Positions 42,811-54,404 of a stretch of DNA of 64,000 bases are shown piece by piece. The DNA lies in assembly GCA_030068145.1 (NCBI GenBank), contig JAPJBO010001083.1, forward strand, positions 1-64,000. Reading direction: 5' to 3'. The translations under genes were made by a program, and so were the position numbers. This stretch comes from Diplonema papillatum. Its lineage: Eukaryota > Euglenozoa > Diplonemea > Diplonemida > Diplonemidae. The notes below the pieces were generated by a model. The model did not search any database. It was not told where the DNA came from and worked only from the letters and a program-made list of their open reading frames with translations. Numbering within the stretch: position 1 is the first letter of the stretch; the number at the start of each line of letters is the position of its first letter.

Positions 42811-43600
42811 GGAAGCCGTCAAACTAATACCCTGGTATGGTGCCATTGAAACAAAAAAAATCCAAATCTGAGGCTGCGTTTACCTCCAAAATGAGGTTTC
42901 AGTTTCTCAAATTTCACTGCCACTTCGGCCCTTGTGGTCATGCGGCCAGAGGAAGAGGAAGCAACCGTCGTAACAAGATTGGCAGCAGGACCAGCACCAG
43001 CAATTTCAATTCTGCAAGCAGTCAGCACATGTTTAGCACTGCCCTACTTCGCATCCGGTTGCGCTGCAGCTTCTGCATGTTTGCGTGTTTTACGTTTCGT
43101 ATAAATTGGCCGATTTTTTCCATCTGCATGAGCCCCGCGTGCTCGTGCACCCGTATCCTTTTTTTTACACACACTCTGCTCAACGACGCCTTTTCTTTCC
43201 GGGAGGGCAAAGAGGAAAAGGAGGGGTAATATTGCATCGTCCTGCGTAAAGTCATCTGCACCATGATCGACGGAATTCGCTCTCTAAGTACGGAGTCAGG
43301 CTGACCCAGAGTCCGACCAGCCTGGACTGCCTGACCAGACCAAGCCCTGGCGGTTGGCAACAGGAAGGGTGGGTCTTCTAGTTCCTTAGTTTCTTTCAAT
43401 GGGAAGAACGGGAACAAAATTAGTTACCCAATGAACAGATGCAGAACCTGTCCTGCTGTAGGAAGGTACAAGGTTGATAAAAGTCCACACGAATCACAGG
43501 AGGTAGAACATGATTCATGGATTAAGTTTGAAAGTACGAATCACAGGACGTGGAACATGATTCGTAGGACCGCTGAGCACAAAGTTACCAAGTTTTCAAA
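42811..43600. other. No gene seen
   Basis: Contains direct repeats of CGAATCACAGGANGTGGAAC (43490-43560). Frames on both strands overlap without recognisable content. Confidence 0.4.
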
Positions 43601-43925
43601 ACACCGCAACGGAGCAGGCACCCGGCAGGCAATAGGCTCGGTCAGGACTGATCCCTCACACCGAAGTGATCACGGGTTGCCTTGCGAGCGTAGATGCGCG
43701 GGGCTGAACTCAGGCTGTATACGCGATGCGGTTTACCGAAGCCATCGAGCGCCACGGCCAGGGATGGATACGTTTACTCGCTGATCGATGCTACATCAGT
43801 TCCGCAAACCCACTGAGTTCAGCCCCGCGCATCTACGCTCACAAGGCAACCCATGATCACTTCGGTGCGAGGGATCAGTCCTGACCGAGCCTAATGCCTG
43901 CCGGGCGCCTGCTCCGTTGCGGTGT
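43601..43925. repeat. Foldback with ~111-bp arms
   Basis: 43601-43712 and 43815-43925 are inverted copies with about ten differences, around a ~100-nt loop. Arm features: ACACCGCAACGGAGCAGGC at the base, GACTGATCCCTC, ATGCGCGGGGCTGAACTCA at the loop side. A transcript would form a long stem. Confidence 0.9.
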
Positions 43926-44084
43926 TTGCTTTTCTGACCAATGCGTTCCACGTCTGAAGGGTCCTTGCGTTAAGTTCGCGCCTTCTGTGGGTATACAGAC
44001 TTGATCACGACTTTTGGAAACGAAGCTTACTCTTGAGATCCGGTGTGGAGGGCCATTGTTACCTGACAAAACCCACTCATGACT

Positions 44085-44452
44085 AGACTGGTCAGGCTCC
44101 AGCCTCCAGCCTGCCAAGCTTGTCGGACTGTCTGGTCTGTCCAGGCTGTCCGGGCTGTCTGGTCAGTCCGGGCTGGTCGGACTGACTGGTCTGGTCAGGC
44201 TGTCCAGGCTGTCTGGTTTGCCCAGGCTGTTTGGACTGTCTGGTCAGTCCGGGCTGGTCGGACTGACTGGTCTGGTCAGGCTGTCCAGGCTGTCTGGTTC
44301 GTCCAGGCTGGTCGGACTGTCTGGTCAGTCCAGGCTGTCTGGTCAGTCCGGGCTGGTCGGACTGACCGGTCTGGTCAGGCTGTCCAGGCTGTCCAGGCTG
44401 TCTGGTCTGTCCAGGCTGGTCGGACTGACTGGTCTGGCCAGGTTCTGTGGTC
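44085..44452. repeat. Minisatellite CTGTCCAGGCTGTCTGGTC
   Basis: Units of 10-20 bp (GTCCAGGCTGTC, GGTCGGACTGACTGGTC). The related text GACCAGCCTGGACTGCCTGA lies at 43315-43335 outside the block. Open frames here are repeat artefacts. Confidence 0.9.
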
Positions 44453-44839
44453 AACAAATTTTGTTCCCTTACTTACGGGCCTTAGGGTGGACTATTTCTT
44501 TTATTTGTTCCGCGTTACACGGCTCCCCAAAACTTTCCGCGCGCGCGCGAAAAAAAAAAATAACGGGACAGAAAAAAAGGAAAAAAAAAGTAGTTGGAGG
44601 CTCCCTTAGGAACTTGACACAAACCAAGTTCGTAAAGATAGTGGGGGGAATTCGGAAAGGGCATGCCCGAAAACGTCAAAAACAAAACCCAACACCAGCT
44701 GTTGAAACACTCAAATTTGGACTTTTTGCTGGCGGCCTGCTGTGTTCTAGACCGTTCTCTTCTGCCGCATTACGGTTGCACGGCTTGCTGTGGCTCACCC
44801 ACAGGGATGATGGCCTTCGTCTTGGGCAACCGTCCTGAT

Positions 44840-45250
44840 TATGGGCCCGAATGTGTTTCTAGCCAGACGCAGTGATCTTGCACATATGCACCGGCAAGAA
44901 ACAGCATCGACGCGGTGTTTTCTGCCCGCACGCGACTGTGTGGTGAAGACCATGCAGGTTGTCGCGGATGATGTGATTTCGCTCGGAGGCGGACATTGCC
45001 AGGGGTCGGAGTGCAGCTCCGTCCAGGTCGACGGACGCCGTTCCACGTGTGGCCGCAGGGTTGCAGGCCGTGCCTTACCGCGGTTCCCACCGGGCCAAGG
45101 GCTGCGGTCACTCGTTCGCCGTATAGGCGCCGGACTTCCGTCATCAGCGGCATCAGGCGCGGCAGCGAAGCGTCGCTCTTACTTGCTACTGTCTGCGCCC
45201 AAGGCTCGGAAGGAATGATAGCATCCTCCGGAAGCCTTTTCTTACAGAAT
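44840..45250 (-). pseudogene. Coding-like remnant, unknown
   Basis: Minus frames 45046-44795 and 45153-44839 share the stretch in two frames. No family recognised. Part of the interior of the large inverted-repeat structure. Confidence 0.25.
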
Positions 45251-45360
45251 GCTGGAGAGAGCTCCGGTGTTAACCGCGCGATTTCTCCGTGACAGCCTGT
45301 CGTCTACAGCCATGCCGCACTCTTCGAGAAACTAATCGTCGTATTTCGACGATTATTGTT

Positions 45361-45800
45361 AGAGACAAAACCATATCGGAAGCACTTAAGTGGGGAAAAT
45401 ATTTATCGGAACGTTTCCGATAAATATTTTTTTGTTTCCGACAAATATTTTTTGTTTCCGATAAATATTTTTTTTTGTTTCCGATAAATATTTTTTTTGT
45501 TTCCGATAAATATTTTTTGTTTCCGATAAATATTTTTCTGTTTCCGATAGATATTTTTTCGGAGAAAACCATAAGGGAAGCACTTAAGTCGGGAAAATAT
45601 TTATCGGAAACTGTTTCCGATAAATATTTTTTTTGTTTCCGATAAATATTTTTTTTGTTTCCGATAAATATTTTTTTTGTTTCCGATAAATATTTTTTTG
45701 TTTCCGATAAGTATTTTTTGTTTCCGATAAATATTTTTCTGTTTCCGATAAATATATTTTTGTTTCCGATAAATATTTTTCTGTTTCCGATAAGTATTGA
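45361..45800. repeat. AAAAAATATTTATCGGAAAC array, left
   Basis: About fifteen units of ~22 bp in the GTTTCCGATAAATATTTTTT orientation, in two blocks, each led by GGAAGCACTTAAGT and AAAATATTTATCGG. The second block (from 45560) is the left end of the nested element. Confidence 0.92.
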
Positions 45801-47070
45801 TCACTTTGACAGTAGGTTCACCTACTTCGTCCCGTGGACGACCGCGACGAAGCCAAATACGATCGTTTTTCTATCTAGTTTCGGGTCGAAAGCCTCCCCA
45901 GCAAAGGCTGTTCAATTTTCAACACCAGATACGCAAACCTTTTCGAATGCAGCACACGGGTATCCATCAAGTGACATCTAACTATCTGGTTGCATTGAGC
46001 AGTATCCGGATCTGAAAGCTGAAGACTTTGTACCACTTCACCGCGACAAAGGTCACGAACCGGGTTCGGCTTACACTGCAGTTGCAGTAAAACTGCGTCT
46101 TGCGCACGAGCGCGGAAATCCGCCACCCACCATTCGGCTAGATATTGCAAGAACACAACTGCAAAGCTTACTACAAACGGATAGTGTTACAAAGGCGAAC
46201 GAATCATGCGAGAACCTACGTAGGGGCCCCTCAACAGCTTTCAGAACGGCAAGTCAAGAAAAGGATAAGTTTGCACATTCTACTTCCGTCTGATCTGCAT
46301 GTTCCCCAGTTCTACCCTTCGTTGATCTGTTGTGTGTATTCGCAACGACTTCATCCGGGTCCTACGCGGCCCCAATACGACAAAACTGCATGCGGTCCTG
46401 ACCAGGTAACATCCTCCTACCTGAAAATGTCTAACCACGACTACGGATTTGGTGCCATCGAGGCAGCCATGGAGTGTAAGTATGCCAACGGGGCTTAGTA
46501 GTATCGGGGCTGCCGTGCATACTAGTTCCCGTAAAATATTTGTTTCCCTTGACTTGTGCCATGTCGGACGGTAGGATTTTCCGCGTCAGCCTCATTTCAA
46601 TCCTGGAGACAAAAGCACTCACACAATAAAGACTAGCCCATTTCACGGGCCAAAACTGCCTTTGTTGCAGAAATCAGCAACACAGGCAAGCGATGACAGA
46701 ACAGCGCACACGAAGACGACCGGCTCTGAAGAGACCCGCGCCGCAAGCTGCGCGAGCAGAGGGTGCCAAGCAAACCAGGAAGGAAGGCGAGGAGATTCAG
46801 ATGGCACAGCAGGACGCCCGCGAGGGATCACCGAGGTCGAAAGACAGAAAAGGGAAAGCAGGCGTGGCCGGCTTGAAAAGCTGCAAGCGCGGAGAAGGCA
46901 CAGGTACAGAGCAGTCCACATGCAGACGAGCAGTGAAGCGGCCCACATCACAGAGGTCTATCACACTGGCTCCGGATTACTTAGGGTCCTCGCAAAATCC
47001 AATGAAATTGCTTGCCCAATGGGACTCCCCTTGGGCACATTTCGCACTGGGGACTAGTCCCCAGGAACCC
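45801..47070. other. Interior of the nested element; weak frames only
   Basis: Plus frames 46662-47057 and 46693 onward are Arg/Lys-rich and overlap one another (EVERQKRESRRGRLEKLQAR looks basic-helix-like). Not recognised; could be a remnant. Confidence 0.3.
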
Positions 47071-47074
47071 GTAT

Positions 47075-47375
47075 CAAAAATATTTATCGGAAACAAAAAA
47101 TATTTATCGGAAACAAAAAATATTTATCGGAAACAAAAAAATATTTATCGGAAACAAAAAAATATTTATCGGAAACAAAAAAATATTTATCGGAAACAAA
47201 AAAATATTTATCGGAAACAGAAAAATATTTATCGGAAACAAAAAATATTTATCGGAAACAAAAAAATATTTATCGGAAACAAAAAAAATATTTATCGGAA
47301 ACAAAAAAAATATTTATCGGAAACAAAAAAAATATTTATCGGAAACAGTTTCCGATAAATATTTTCCCGACTTAA
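47075..47375. repeat. AAAAAATATTTATCGGAAAC array, right
   Basis: About thirteen units, direct orientation, ending with a palindrome GGAAACAGTTTCC and the right terminus. Confidence 0.92.
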
Positions 47376-47589
47376 GTGCTTCCCTTATGGTTTTCTCCGT
47401 TATTATTATTACTCGAAGACGTGCGGCACACGATCTTGCTAAACTCCTCCGCCGTGAAGTCCGTTCCGGGAAGTTGCGCGAGCTGCTGCTATGTTGATGT
47501 ACGGAGCACATTTGCGTACCCGTCACAAAAGGGTACATCAAGTGCGCTTTGTCCCGGACACCCTCCAAAGTTGACGGGTTAATTTTTCA

Positions 47590-48350
47590 TTGCTCTTATG
47601 AAACTTCGTCCCGAGCCGTTAAACGTGTTCTCGACTCAGATGGTCTCAAAGTAGTGTGTCCGCTCACAACCTCCGGCATTGTACTTGTCCACCCAATCGA
47701 AATGCTGGTGAGCTGCTGCAGGAATCTGACCGGCCAAACAGGCAGTCCCAGCACAGTGTCGAGCGCAAAGGGCTCAAGCTCAGACGTTGCCGTCAGCTTG
47801 GTTTCCGGCTCCTTCCAGGATGAACTTCCTTGCGTCGATGACATCTTGCTGCCAGTCACGTTTGGGGTCCCTAGCAGGGACGTCTGCGCTGTGTTGCGTA
47901 GCGCAAAAGACTTCGATTCTGAAAACCAAAGCGTAGCAAGCAGCTCGGCGACATTTCGCTCTTGTTGCTGTCAGTTTTCAAGCGTGCAGCGGGGGATCGG
48001 CGTTGGACGATGGCCTTGTTGACGCCCTTGCGTTCCGTCAGCAACGTCGCCACAGGAAGTCCATCAAGGCTGAGCAAGATCTTTGTCAGCTTTTGGAATG
48101 GGGTGCGGCCCTCTTTATACAAGCGCATGAAGCCGATCGGGTAGTAGGTAATCCATACGATTGAACAGGATCACGCACGACTTGCACTCCTCAGCCAGCT
48201 CTTGCAAGGGAGCAATTCTGTATTTCTTTTTGAGGTCTAACGCGTGGCTGGCTCGGGCGGTTTTACGGTCAAGACGTCCGTGTATTAGCTGCAGTGCGTA
48301 GTACTGTAGCTCGACTGCGCAAAACCCTGAGTAACCATACCGTTTTGGGC
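47590..48350 (-). pseudogene. Coding remnant in several frames, unknown
   Basis: Starts around 48350 with YGYSGFCAVELQYYALQLIH, GRLDRKTARASHALDLKKKY, RIAPLQELAEECKSCVILFN, stopping at 48115. It continues in another frame with LTKILLSLDGLPVATLLTER (48128-47871) and then LELLDTVLGLPV-like text (47859-47596). Composition is clearly protein-like, but the family is not recognised. Probably part of the transposase of the surrounding element (inference). Confidence 0.4.
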
Positions 48351-48690
48351 GAAAACTTGGGCAACTTTACCGTTTTGGGCAAAACCCTAGATTTGTGGAT
48401 ATAATGTTGTGAAAATGTGGTAGTATCGTGTTGCGCTGCACAGTGCCATGACGGGCCACGGAGCCAAACTATTTTTTTCCCCCCAACTATCTTTTCCTCC
48501 GGGATCTCTCAAAAATTTCCGCGCGCGCGAACGCGGAACAAATAAAAAAAATAGTCCACCCTTATCTCCCTATGGGACAACAAATTTTGTTCCCTTATAT
48601 CCCAATGGGATTGCCTTGCCCAAGGCAATCCCATTGGGATATAAGGGAACAAAATTTCAAGTGTTGGGATATAAGGGAATTACACCGAAA

Positions 48691-50323
48691 AAAAAAAGAA
48701 AAAGGCCGGATGGAGGATTTCGCTCTACGAAGGCCGCCGGCGTTGAAGTTCGTTGCTGAGCGTGTAAAATCGACTTATGACGATCCGCTAACCAACCGCT
48801 GGACCGCTGCCATCATGAATTACCTGCGTTGAGAGGGAGGGACAGGCGGAGGGAGGGGTTTTTCCTTTCCTTTCGTTTCCATTGGTTTCGGCATATAAAA
48901 AGAAGAAGGGACCGGTTAGGACGCTAAGAGTGAGGGAGGACGCAGATCAATAAAATGAAAATGACAAAGAAAGCGAAATAGGAAATAAAGAGCCGAAGGG
49001 CGATCATCACCGTGGACCCAAGCAAACGCTGGACGGGGGAGACCCTGCCCGAAGGAATCAACCACCTCCGGGTGGGCTAGTCTGACACAAGTTGTCAACA
49101 GGAAAAAAAAAAAAGAAAAAGGCCGCTCCTGGTCCAGGAACGTGACGGTCAACCACAGAACACGAAATAACTCTTCACAAAATACGATTCCACAAGATAT
49201 TACTTGATTAATTTACGACAAGCCAGCATTTCTTACTCCTGGCCTTTGTGCGCCCATCCTTCGACCGACCAACATGGTGGCCGGAGAGGAAGCCCCTGCG
49301 TATGGAGTGGCGGGGATGGAAGGCTCATGGAGGAGAAAAGGACGGGCCATCCCCTCATCAATTTCCGGAGGTTGCAGTTCCCGTCGAGTCGTTGTTGATA
49401 AGTCACCAATGCTTCCCCTGCGTGCGTCTGAGCACTCGCGGTCGAGCTTCTAAGGTAGACTTTTTGACTCATCTGCATGCATATCATGACCCCTGCTAAC
49501 ACATCATGAACCGGGACCGTTCTCCCTGCCTCGAGGCCTTTTCTACCCCTCTCGGGACCTCTACAAGGCCCTTCCCAGTTTCTCCCACTTTGACCGGTGA
49601 GAGAACGTATACTAATGTTCGTGGCGAAAAAAGTGCCCCCAGTCTCTTGAGTCTCACACGGCTTCTGGAGTCTCGACGTGGGCGGCTTTCGATTTACATC
49701 TGAATGACACTCGAACACGAACACGTTGTCGGCAACTAGCGAGTAAAATCATGAAACAAAACTACGCATTTCTTGCGGGAATCTGTAAACCACCACAGGA
49801 AGAGAAAGGATATACCACCGGCTAACGCCAAAAGGAAAACAAAACACACAAATTTAAATAAGGTGCGTAGATCCTCTTCTCAACACTTCTTTCGCTCACA
49901 CACACACACACACACACCCACACCGTGCTAACACTTGCGAGTTAGCACACATTTTATAAGATTCGAAAGAAGGATCCCCTTTTCTTTTTCGCACAAGAGA
50001 GAACGAAGGGAGAAACCTTCGATTGGATAGGCCGTTTCGACAGCCACAACAACAGAACCACCTCGCCCGTCTGTTTGCTTCCTTTTCCCCTCTTTATTTT
50101 CGGCCCGGCCCGAAGAGAGGAAGGCAGGAAAACGGGAAAGAAGGCGTGAGATACACGAAAAAAAAAAAAAAAAAAAAAAAAAAGCAAAAAAAAACAAACA
50201 AAAAGAACCCAACATAGTCGGAAAAGAGAAAAAGAAACCGGCGACCGCAAATAACAGCAACAGAACCAACGAAACTAGAAAGGTCAGCAGAAGGACCTCG
50301 CTGTCCGCGCCGAGAAGTTCGCA
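48691..50323. other. No confident gene in 1.6 kb; short conserved element
   Basis: 49028-49085 is a member of a three-copy dispersed element (see 59090 and 61718). GGCCGCTCCTGGTCCAGGAACGTGACGGTC at 49118-49147 recurs at 54783-54812. CA run at 49899-49918 and an A run at 50159-50183. The last few hundred bases probably hold the promoter and leader of the next gene. Confidence 0.45.
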
Positions 50324-51932
50324 ATGGTGGAGCAATCGCAAGCCAGGTTCCACCGCGAGGCGGCGAAGGCGGAGCGGGGGCAGACGGAGCAGGTGTCCAG
50401 CGACTGCCGCAGCTTCTGCTGCCACAACAACTGGTGGGAGATCCACAGCGAGAAGCAGGGCAGCTGCCTGGGCGGCACGCGGCAGACGCGCGCGATGATG
50501 CGGTGCAACACGTGCAACGAAGAATGGACTCTCCTTGTGCACGTCCCGGTCACCGCCCCGGCCGCCCAGCAGGAGCTGCGGCCCTTGCTCTGCAAGCACA
50601 ACAGCTGGGCGGCCGACTTTCTGCCCCTCCCCACGACCGCGCCGCGGCCGCAGCCGATGCCGCAGGTCTTTTCCGCCGACGCCGACGGCGCCGCGAAGCG
50701 ATTCATGAAGCAAATCCGCTGCCAGGAGCCCGGCTGCGGGTGCGCCTGCACCGTCCTCCAGCAGCCGAAGGTGTCGACCCACAAGGGACACGTCTGGACC
50801 TTGTGCCACCGTGACCTCGACCTCTCAGCTGCCGACGCAACGCTCCCGGCGGAGTGTATGCAGCCGGGGCGTGACGGGCTGTACATGGTGTGCGAAACGT
50901 GCACGGAGACGTGGCCGGTGAAGGCGATGACCACCACCGCGGTCTGCAGCGACCCGACGACGCCACCTTCGTTCTTGTACGGCGAGTCGGAGGGATGCGT
51001 CAGCTTCAACGAGATGGCCGGCGTCCCGACGATGAAGGCGCTGCGCACGATGCAGCAGCTCGAATCGCTCGCCTGCTCCGGCAGCAGCGGCGTCGTGTCG
51101 CCCCAGGGGCTCTCCAGCTCCGCAACCCACTCACGGCAGGAGGGCGGCAGCCACAAAACCCCGAGCACCCACAGCACGTCGTCCCCCGACCCCTGCGAGG
51201 CGATGACCAGCCCGCTGCCGCCGCTGCGCGGTGACGGCGCCGGGGCCGCGGAGCAGGTCTGGCAGCCGCCGGCGTGCAGCCACCGCCACTTCGAAGAAAT
51301 CAACGGCCGCCGGTCGTACAAGCTGCTCAAGTGCACGCACCCGGCGTGCGCGCACTCGCCGGAGTGGAAGGCCGGATGGGCTGAAGAAGTTGACGCGTCC
51401 ACTGACGCGTTGGAACCCAGGCCTTGCGCGCACAACGACTGGGACGACGTGCGCACTAGAAAGGGGCACAAGGTGCTCAGGTGCCGAACGTGCGACAAGA
51501 ACTGGAGGCTGCCGTCCGGAAAAGTGCCCCGGTGCATGGCCTTCCTGCACAACTGGTGCGAGAATGGCGAGAACTGCGCCCTGCTGCACGTGCAGAGGAA
51601 GAAGCACACCGTCAAGGAGCGCCTGCAGCTCTTCGGCGACCAAGTGCTCCAGAGAGTGCACGGCATGGGCCCGGAGTCCGAGCAAGCCGAACCGCAGGCC
51701 CAGCAGCACTTCAACCCGTCGAGTCTCACCGGGTTCAGCTTCGGAGCCGCCGACGCTTCATCGCTCACGCTCGTGGTACTGGCTGCGGCTGTCCAGCTGG
51801 CCGCCGTGGAGCGGGTGCAGGGCGCGGGGAGGAAGCTGGTTAGAGTGCACCCGATCAAGCTGCAAAGAACCGCCCACGTCCGGGCGGCGCACCAGGCGCA
51901 GGCCCAAACCGGCGCCGCCGCCGCTGCGGGCT

Positions 51933-51964
<32 letters not shown>

Positions 51965-52104
51965 GGCAACAAGGCCGTCGTGCAGCTGGGCGCCCAGGCG
52001 GCCGCGCAGCAGCAGCAGCTGCAGCAGCACCAGGCGCCCCAGCGCCGCCAGCAGGAGCAGCCGCAGCAGCTGCAGCAGCCGCGGGCGGAGAAGCAGCAGC
52101 AACC

Positions 52105-52142
<38 letters not shown>

Positions 52143-52143
52143 C

Positions 52144-52205
<62 letters not shown>

Positions 52206-52930
52206 GGGCCGTGAACGTCGTCAGATACTCGCAGCTGCAGCCGCAGCCGCAGTCGCAGCCGCAGCAGCAGCAGCAGGCGGGGCTGCCCTTCGCGCAGGCT
52301 GTGCGGCCGACGATGCTGATGGAGCCGCGCGCGCAGCAGCAGCAGCAGCAGCAGCAGCCGTCGTACGTGTTCCACCAGCTGCCGCCCGCGGCGGTGCCCG
52401 TGGCGCACTACGCCGTGAACAGCGTCTACCGCGTGCAGCCCCAGACGCCGACCCCGACGGCAGCAGCAGCGCCGGCATACACGATCCCGACGAACCACCC
52501 GCACGCCTTCGTCGCGGCCGCCGTGAAACCGACCCTGCCCACATACTGCCCGTTCCCCGTGGCGCAGACCCCCCAGCACCAGCACCAGCACCAGCAGCAG
52601 CAGTTCACCGTCCCTTTGGCGCCGATGCCGGCCAACGGAGCTGGAGTCGTGCGCGCGGCGGCGGCCGTCGCACCGACGACGCCCGCTGTGCTCTTCGCGC
52701 CCGGGGCCCTGACGACGTCTCCGACGCCGGACGGCGCGCCCCCCCGCGCTCCGGTGACGGCGGTGACGGCGAGGCCGCAGCCCTGCAAGCCGCTGGTCGC
52801 TGTGCCGGCCGCCGCCAAGCCCGCGGCGTCGGCCGACGCGAGCGCCCACGTCAACCCGTACATGGAGCTCTTCGCTCCGAGCTCGAACGTCGGGTTCCTC
52901 GGCGGCTGGTGCTGCCCGTTGGACGCGTGA
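50324..52930 (+). CDS. CCCH zinc-finger protein with Cys-His-Asn-Trp modules and polyGln
   Basis: 868 residues, one exon as seen; an in-frame TAG about 50 bp upstream supports the Met. The N-terminal half has five modules of the form C.HNxW...(20-30)...RC..C...W: CCHNNWWEI/RCNTCNEEW (33-68), CKHNSW/IRCQEPGCGC (90-140), CHRD/VCETCTETW (161-197), CSHRHF/KCTHPAC (318-348) and CAHNDWDDVRTRKG/RCRTCDKNW (368-394). Right after the last is a perfect C-x7-C-x5-C-x3-H finger, CMAFLHNWCENGENCALLH (404-422), then a basic KKHTVKERLQ. From about 525 the protein is low complexity: Ala/Asn, Gln runs, Pro/Ala. CCCH fingers bind RNA, so a post-transcriptional regulator is likely. The module plus CCCH combination is known to me from protist proteins only by pattern, so function is inferred. 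Confidence 0.85.
52080..52300. repeat. CAG trinucleotide runs in the CCCH gene
   Basis: Gln codon runs of up to about twenty CAG units, with shorter ones at 52335-52360 and 52570-52600. Length polymorphism is expected. Confidence 0.93.
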
Positions 52931-53713
52931 AAACGAAACAGTCTAAAAACCAGTACCAGAAACCCAAGCACTACTCTACGAGAAAATACATAAAAAACGC
53001 GGACAACAGACCGGTACGGGCTACAAGGCAGACTTGATGCTAGCATCAAACACGTGAGAGGCAAGCACCTGAACACGAAACTAAGATTTTCCCCCCATGA
53101 AGAGAACTAGTCCCTCAAGGTTCCAGAGCCTACCCGCGGAGCCTTACACTCCCTGCGACCCTTTTTCCCTTTCCCCTATTTTGTTTTACACTTTCTTCGA
53201 CGAAGGCTTGATGCTAGCATCAAACATGCATGCGAGGCAGTGTTCTGCCTAAACATGAAACTAAGTTTTCCCCCCTCCTGAAGTTTTGAGCGAACTTTTC
53301 ACTCACTCTATGAGAAGAGTTCCATGATGCGAGTTTCGTAAAAGAAAAGAGAAAAAAAAAGTAACAGCACGACGTAAATCGTCGACCGCACACAAGGAGA
53401 TCTTTGCCAGACCAATGATCCTACAAACCCGGAATCTCAAGCGAACTTTACCTCTAAAAACAAAAAGGAAAAATGGAGATTTTCGCTGGACCAATGATCC
53501 TCTGCTTCTGAGTCTCCTTCCTTTAGTTCATTCCACCTTCGGTGGATACAAACACCGACATGCGAAAAGAACGCCCACGAGACTGCACCTCGTCAGCGGA
53601 ATGCAGCGGCCAGCTAGTGCATTCGCGTATGAGGGCATATCGTCGTCGTCAACGCAAGCGCGTGAGACGAAAATCATCGCTTCGTTGCTAGCATGATAGC
53701 ATGAGGGACCCCC
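52931..53713. repeat. 3' flank with duplicated GATGCTAGCATCAAAC block
   Basis: 53033-53095 and 53207-53275 repeat TTGATGCTAGCATCAAAC...GAGGCA...AACATGAAACTAAG. The palindrome GATGCTAGCATC could be a stem. 53405-53440 and 53475-53520 share GACCAATGATCCT. No gene seen. Confidence 0.65.
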
Positions 53714-54404
53714 AAGGAAGAGTATTTTATTATATTGTATTTTATTGTATTTTATTTTACTGTATTTTATTGTATTTTATGTATCTTTCAGTAGCAGTTC
53801 TTCAGGTTTGCAGCCTGGCGGCCAAAAGTCTCGCTACATTTTGTTACCGTTTTGTAGATTTCCTTTGCTGCTGTTGGTTTTAGGGTGCCACAGCATTCTA
53901 CTCGTACCAAATCATTGAAAATGCTCAGGAAAGTTAGGCGTCGTTTCTCTGTGTCGTTTCTCTAACCACTCCGTGCTAATTTGAGCTTCAGCCGGCTCCC
54001 TCTGCACGCATTCAGCATTTCTGATGTACCTGGGCCCAGCAAGTTTTCCTTGGCATCTTGTTATGACTTTTTGCGCTTTGCTTTACCTACAGGACAGTGC
54101 TCATAAGTGCAAAAAGTACTTGCGTGAATGTAACATGATTCCTATGTGCTCTGCTGGATGTTCTGCTGGAATGTAAAGACTGGCTAATACCGGGTTGTTT
54201 TGGTTTTACCCCTAAAAATGTGTGAACTTGCGCTCTAAAAAAGAGTTTCCCCCGTTGAAGTTGCTTAAACTGTGGGGAGACAGTGCCGAACAGCCCATCA
54301 AAATTGAACCATACCACGTGTATTTTATTTTTCAAATTTTCGGGCCTGAAAAATACATAAAATGCAATAAAATACAAATACAATATAATAAAATACTCTT
54401 CCTT
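53714..54404 (+). mobile_element. AT-rich-ended MITE-4, copy 1
   Basis: 691 bp. Termini AAGGAAGAGTATTTTATTAT and complement; the left end continues as TATTTTATTG repeats. No coding sequence. Copy 2 is inverted at 56358-57135, about 95% alike in the core. Confidence 0.9.

Larger units (their letters stand above)
45560..47399. mobile_element. Nested element with long repeat-array termini
   Basis: Ends GGAGAAAACCATAAGGGAAG and complement, then AAGTCGGGAAAATATTTATC and a palindrome, then ~10-13 units of AAAAAATATTTATCGGAAAC at each side in opposite orientation. 1.84 kb; central part 45801-47070 has no recognised gene. An incomplete copy of its left end lies immediately outside at 45361-45555. 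Confidence 0.82.
44453..48690. mobile_element. Large inverted-repeat structure with a nested element
   Basis: Outer arms 44453-44600 and 48460-48612 are inverted: both have AACAAATTTTGTTCCCTTA, TAGTCCACCC/complement, GGAACAAATAAAA and a GCGCGCGCG block. Inside lie minus-strand coding remnants on both flanks (45250-44840 and 48350-47590) and a younger element (45560-47399). The right arm is extended by the GGGATATAAGGGAAC palindrome. Probably a DNA transposon with a lost transposase. Confidence 0.65.

Noticed and set aside
44079-44838. Trp/Val/Gln-rich proteins on both strands
   Set aside because: By-products of the CTGTCCAGG minisatellite.
46662-47057. bZIP-like basic region
   Set aside because: Basic stretch without a leucine heptad; overlapping frames have the same bias.
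50284-52849. Minus-strand frames of 562 and 363 residues over the CCCH gene
   Set aside because: Leu/Arg/Ser-rich shadows of CAG and GC-rich codons; no motif.
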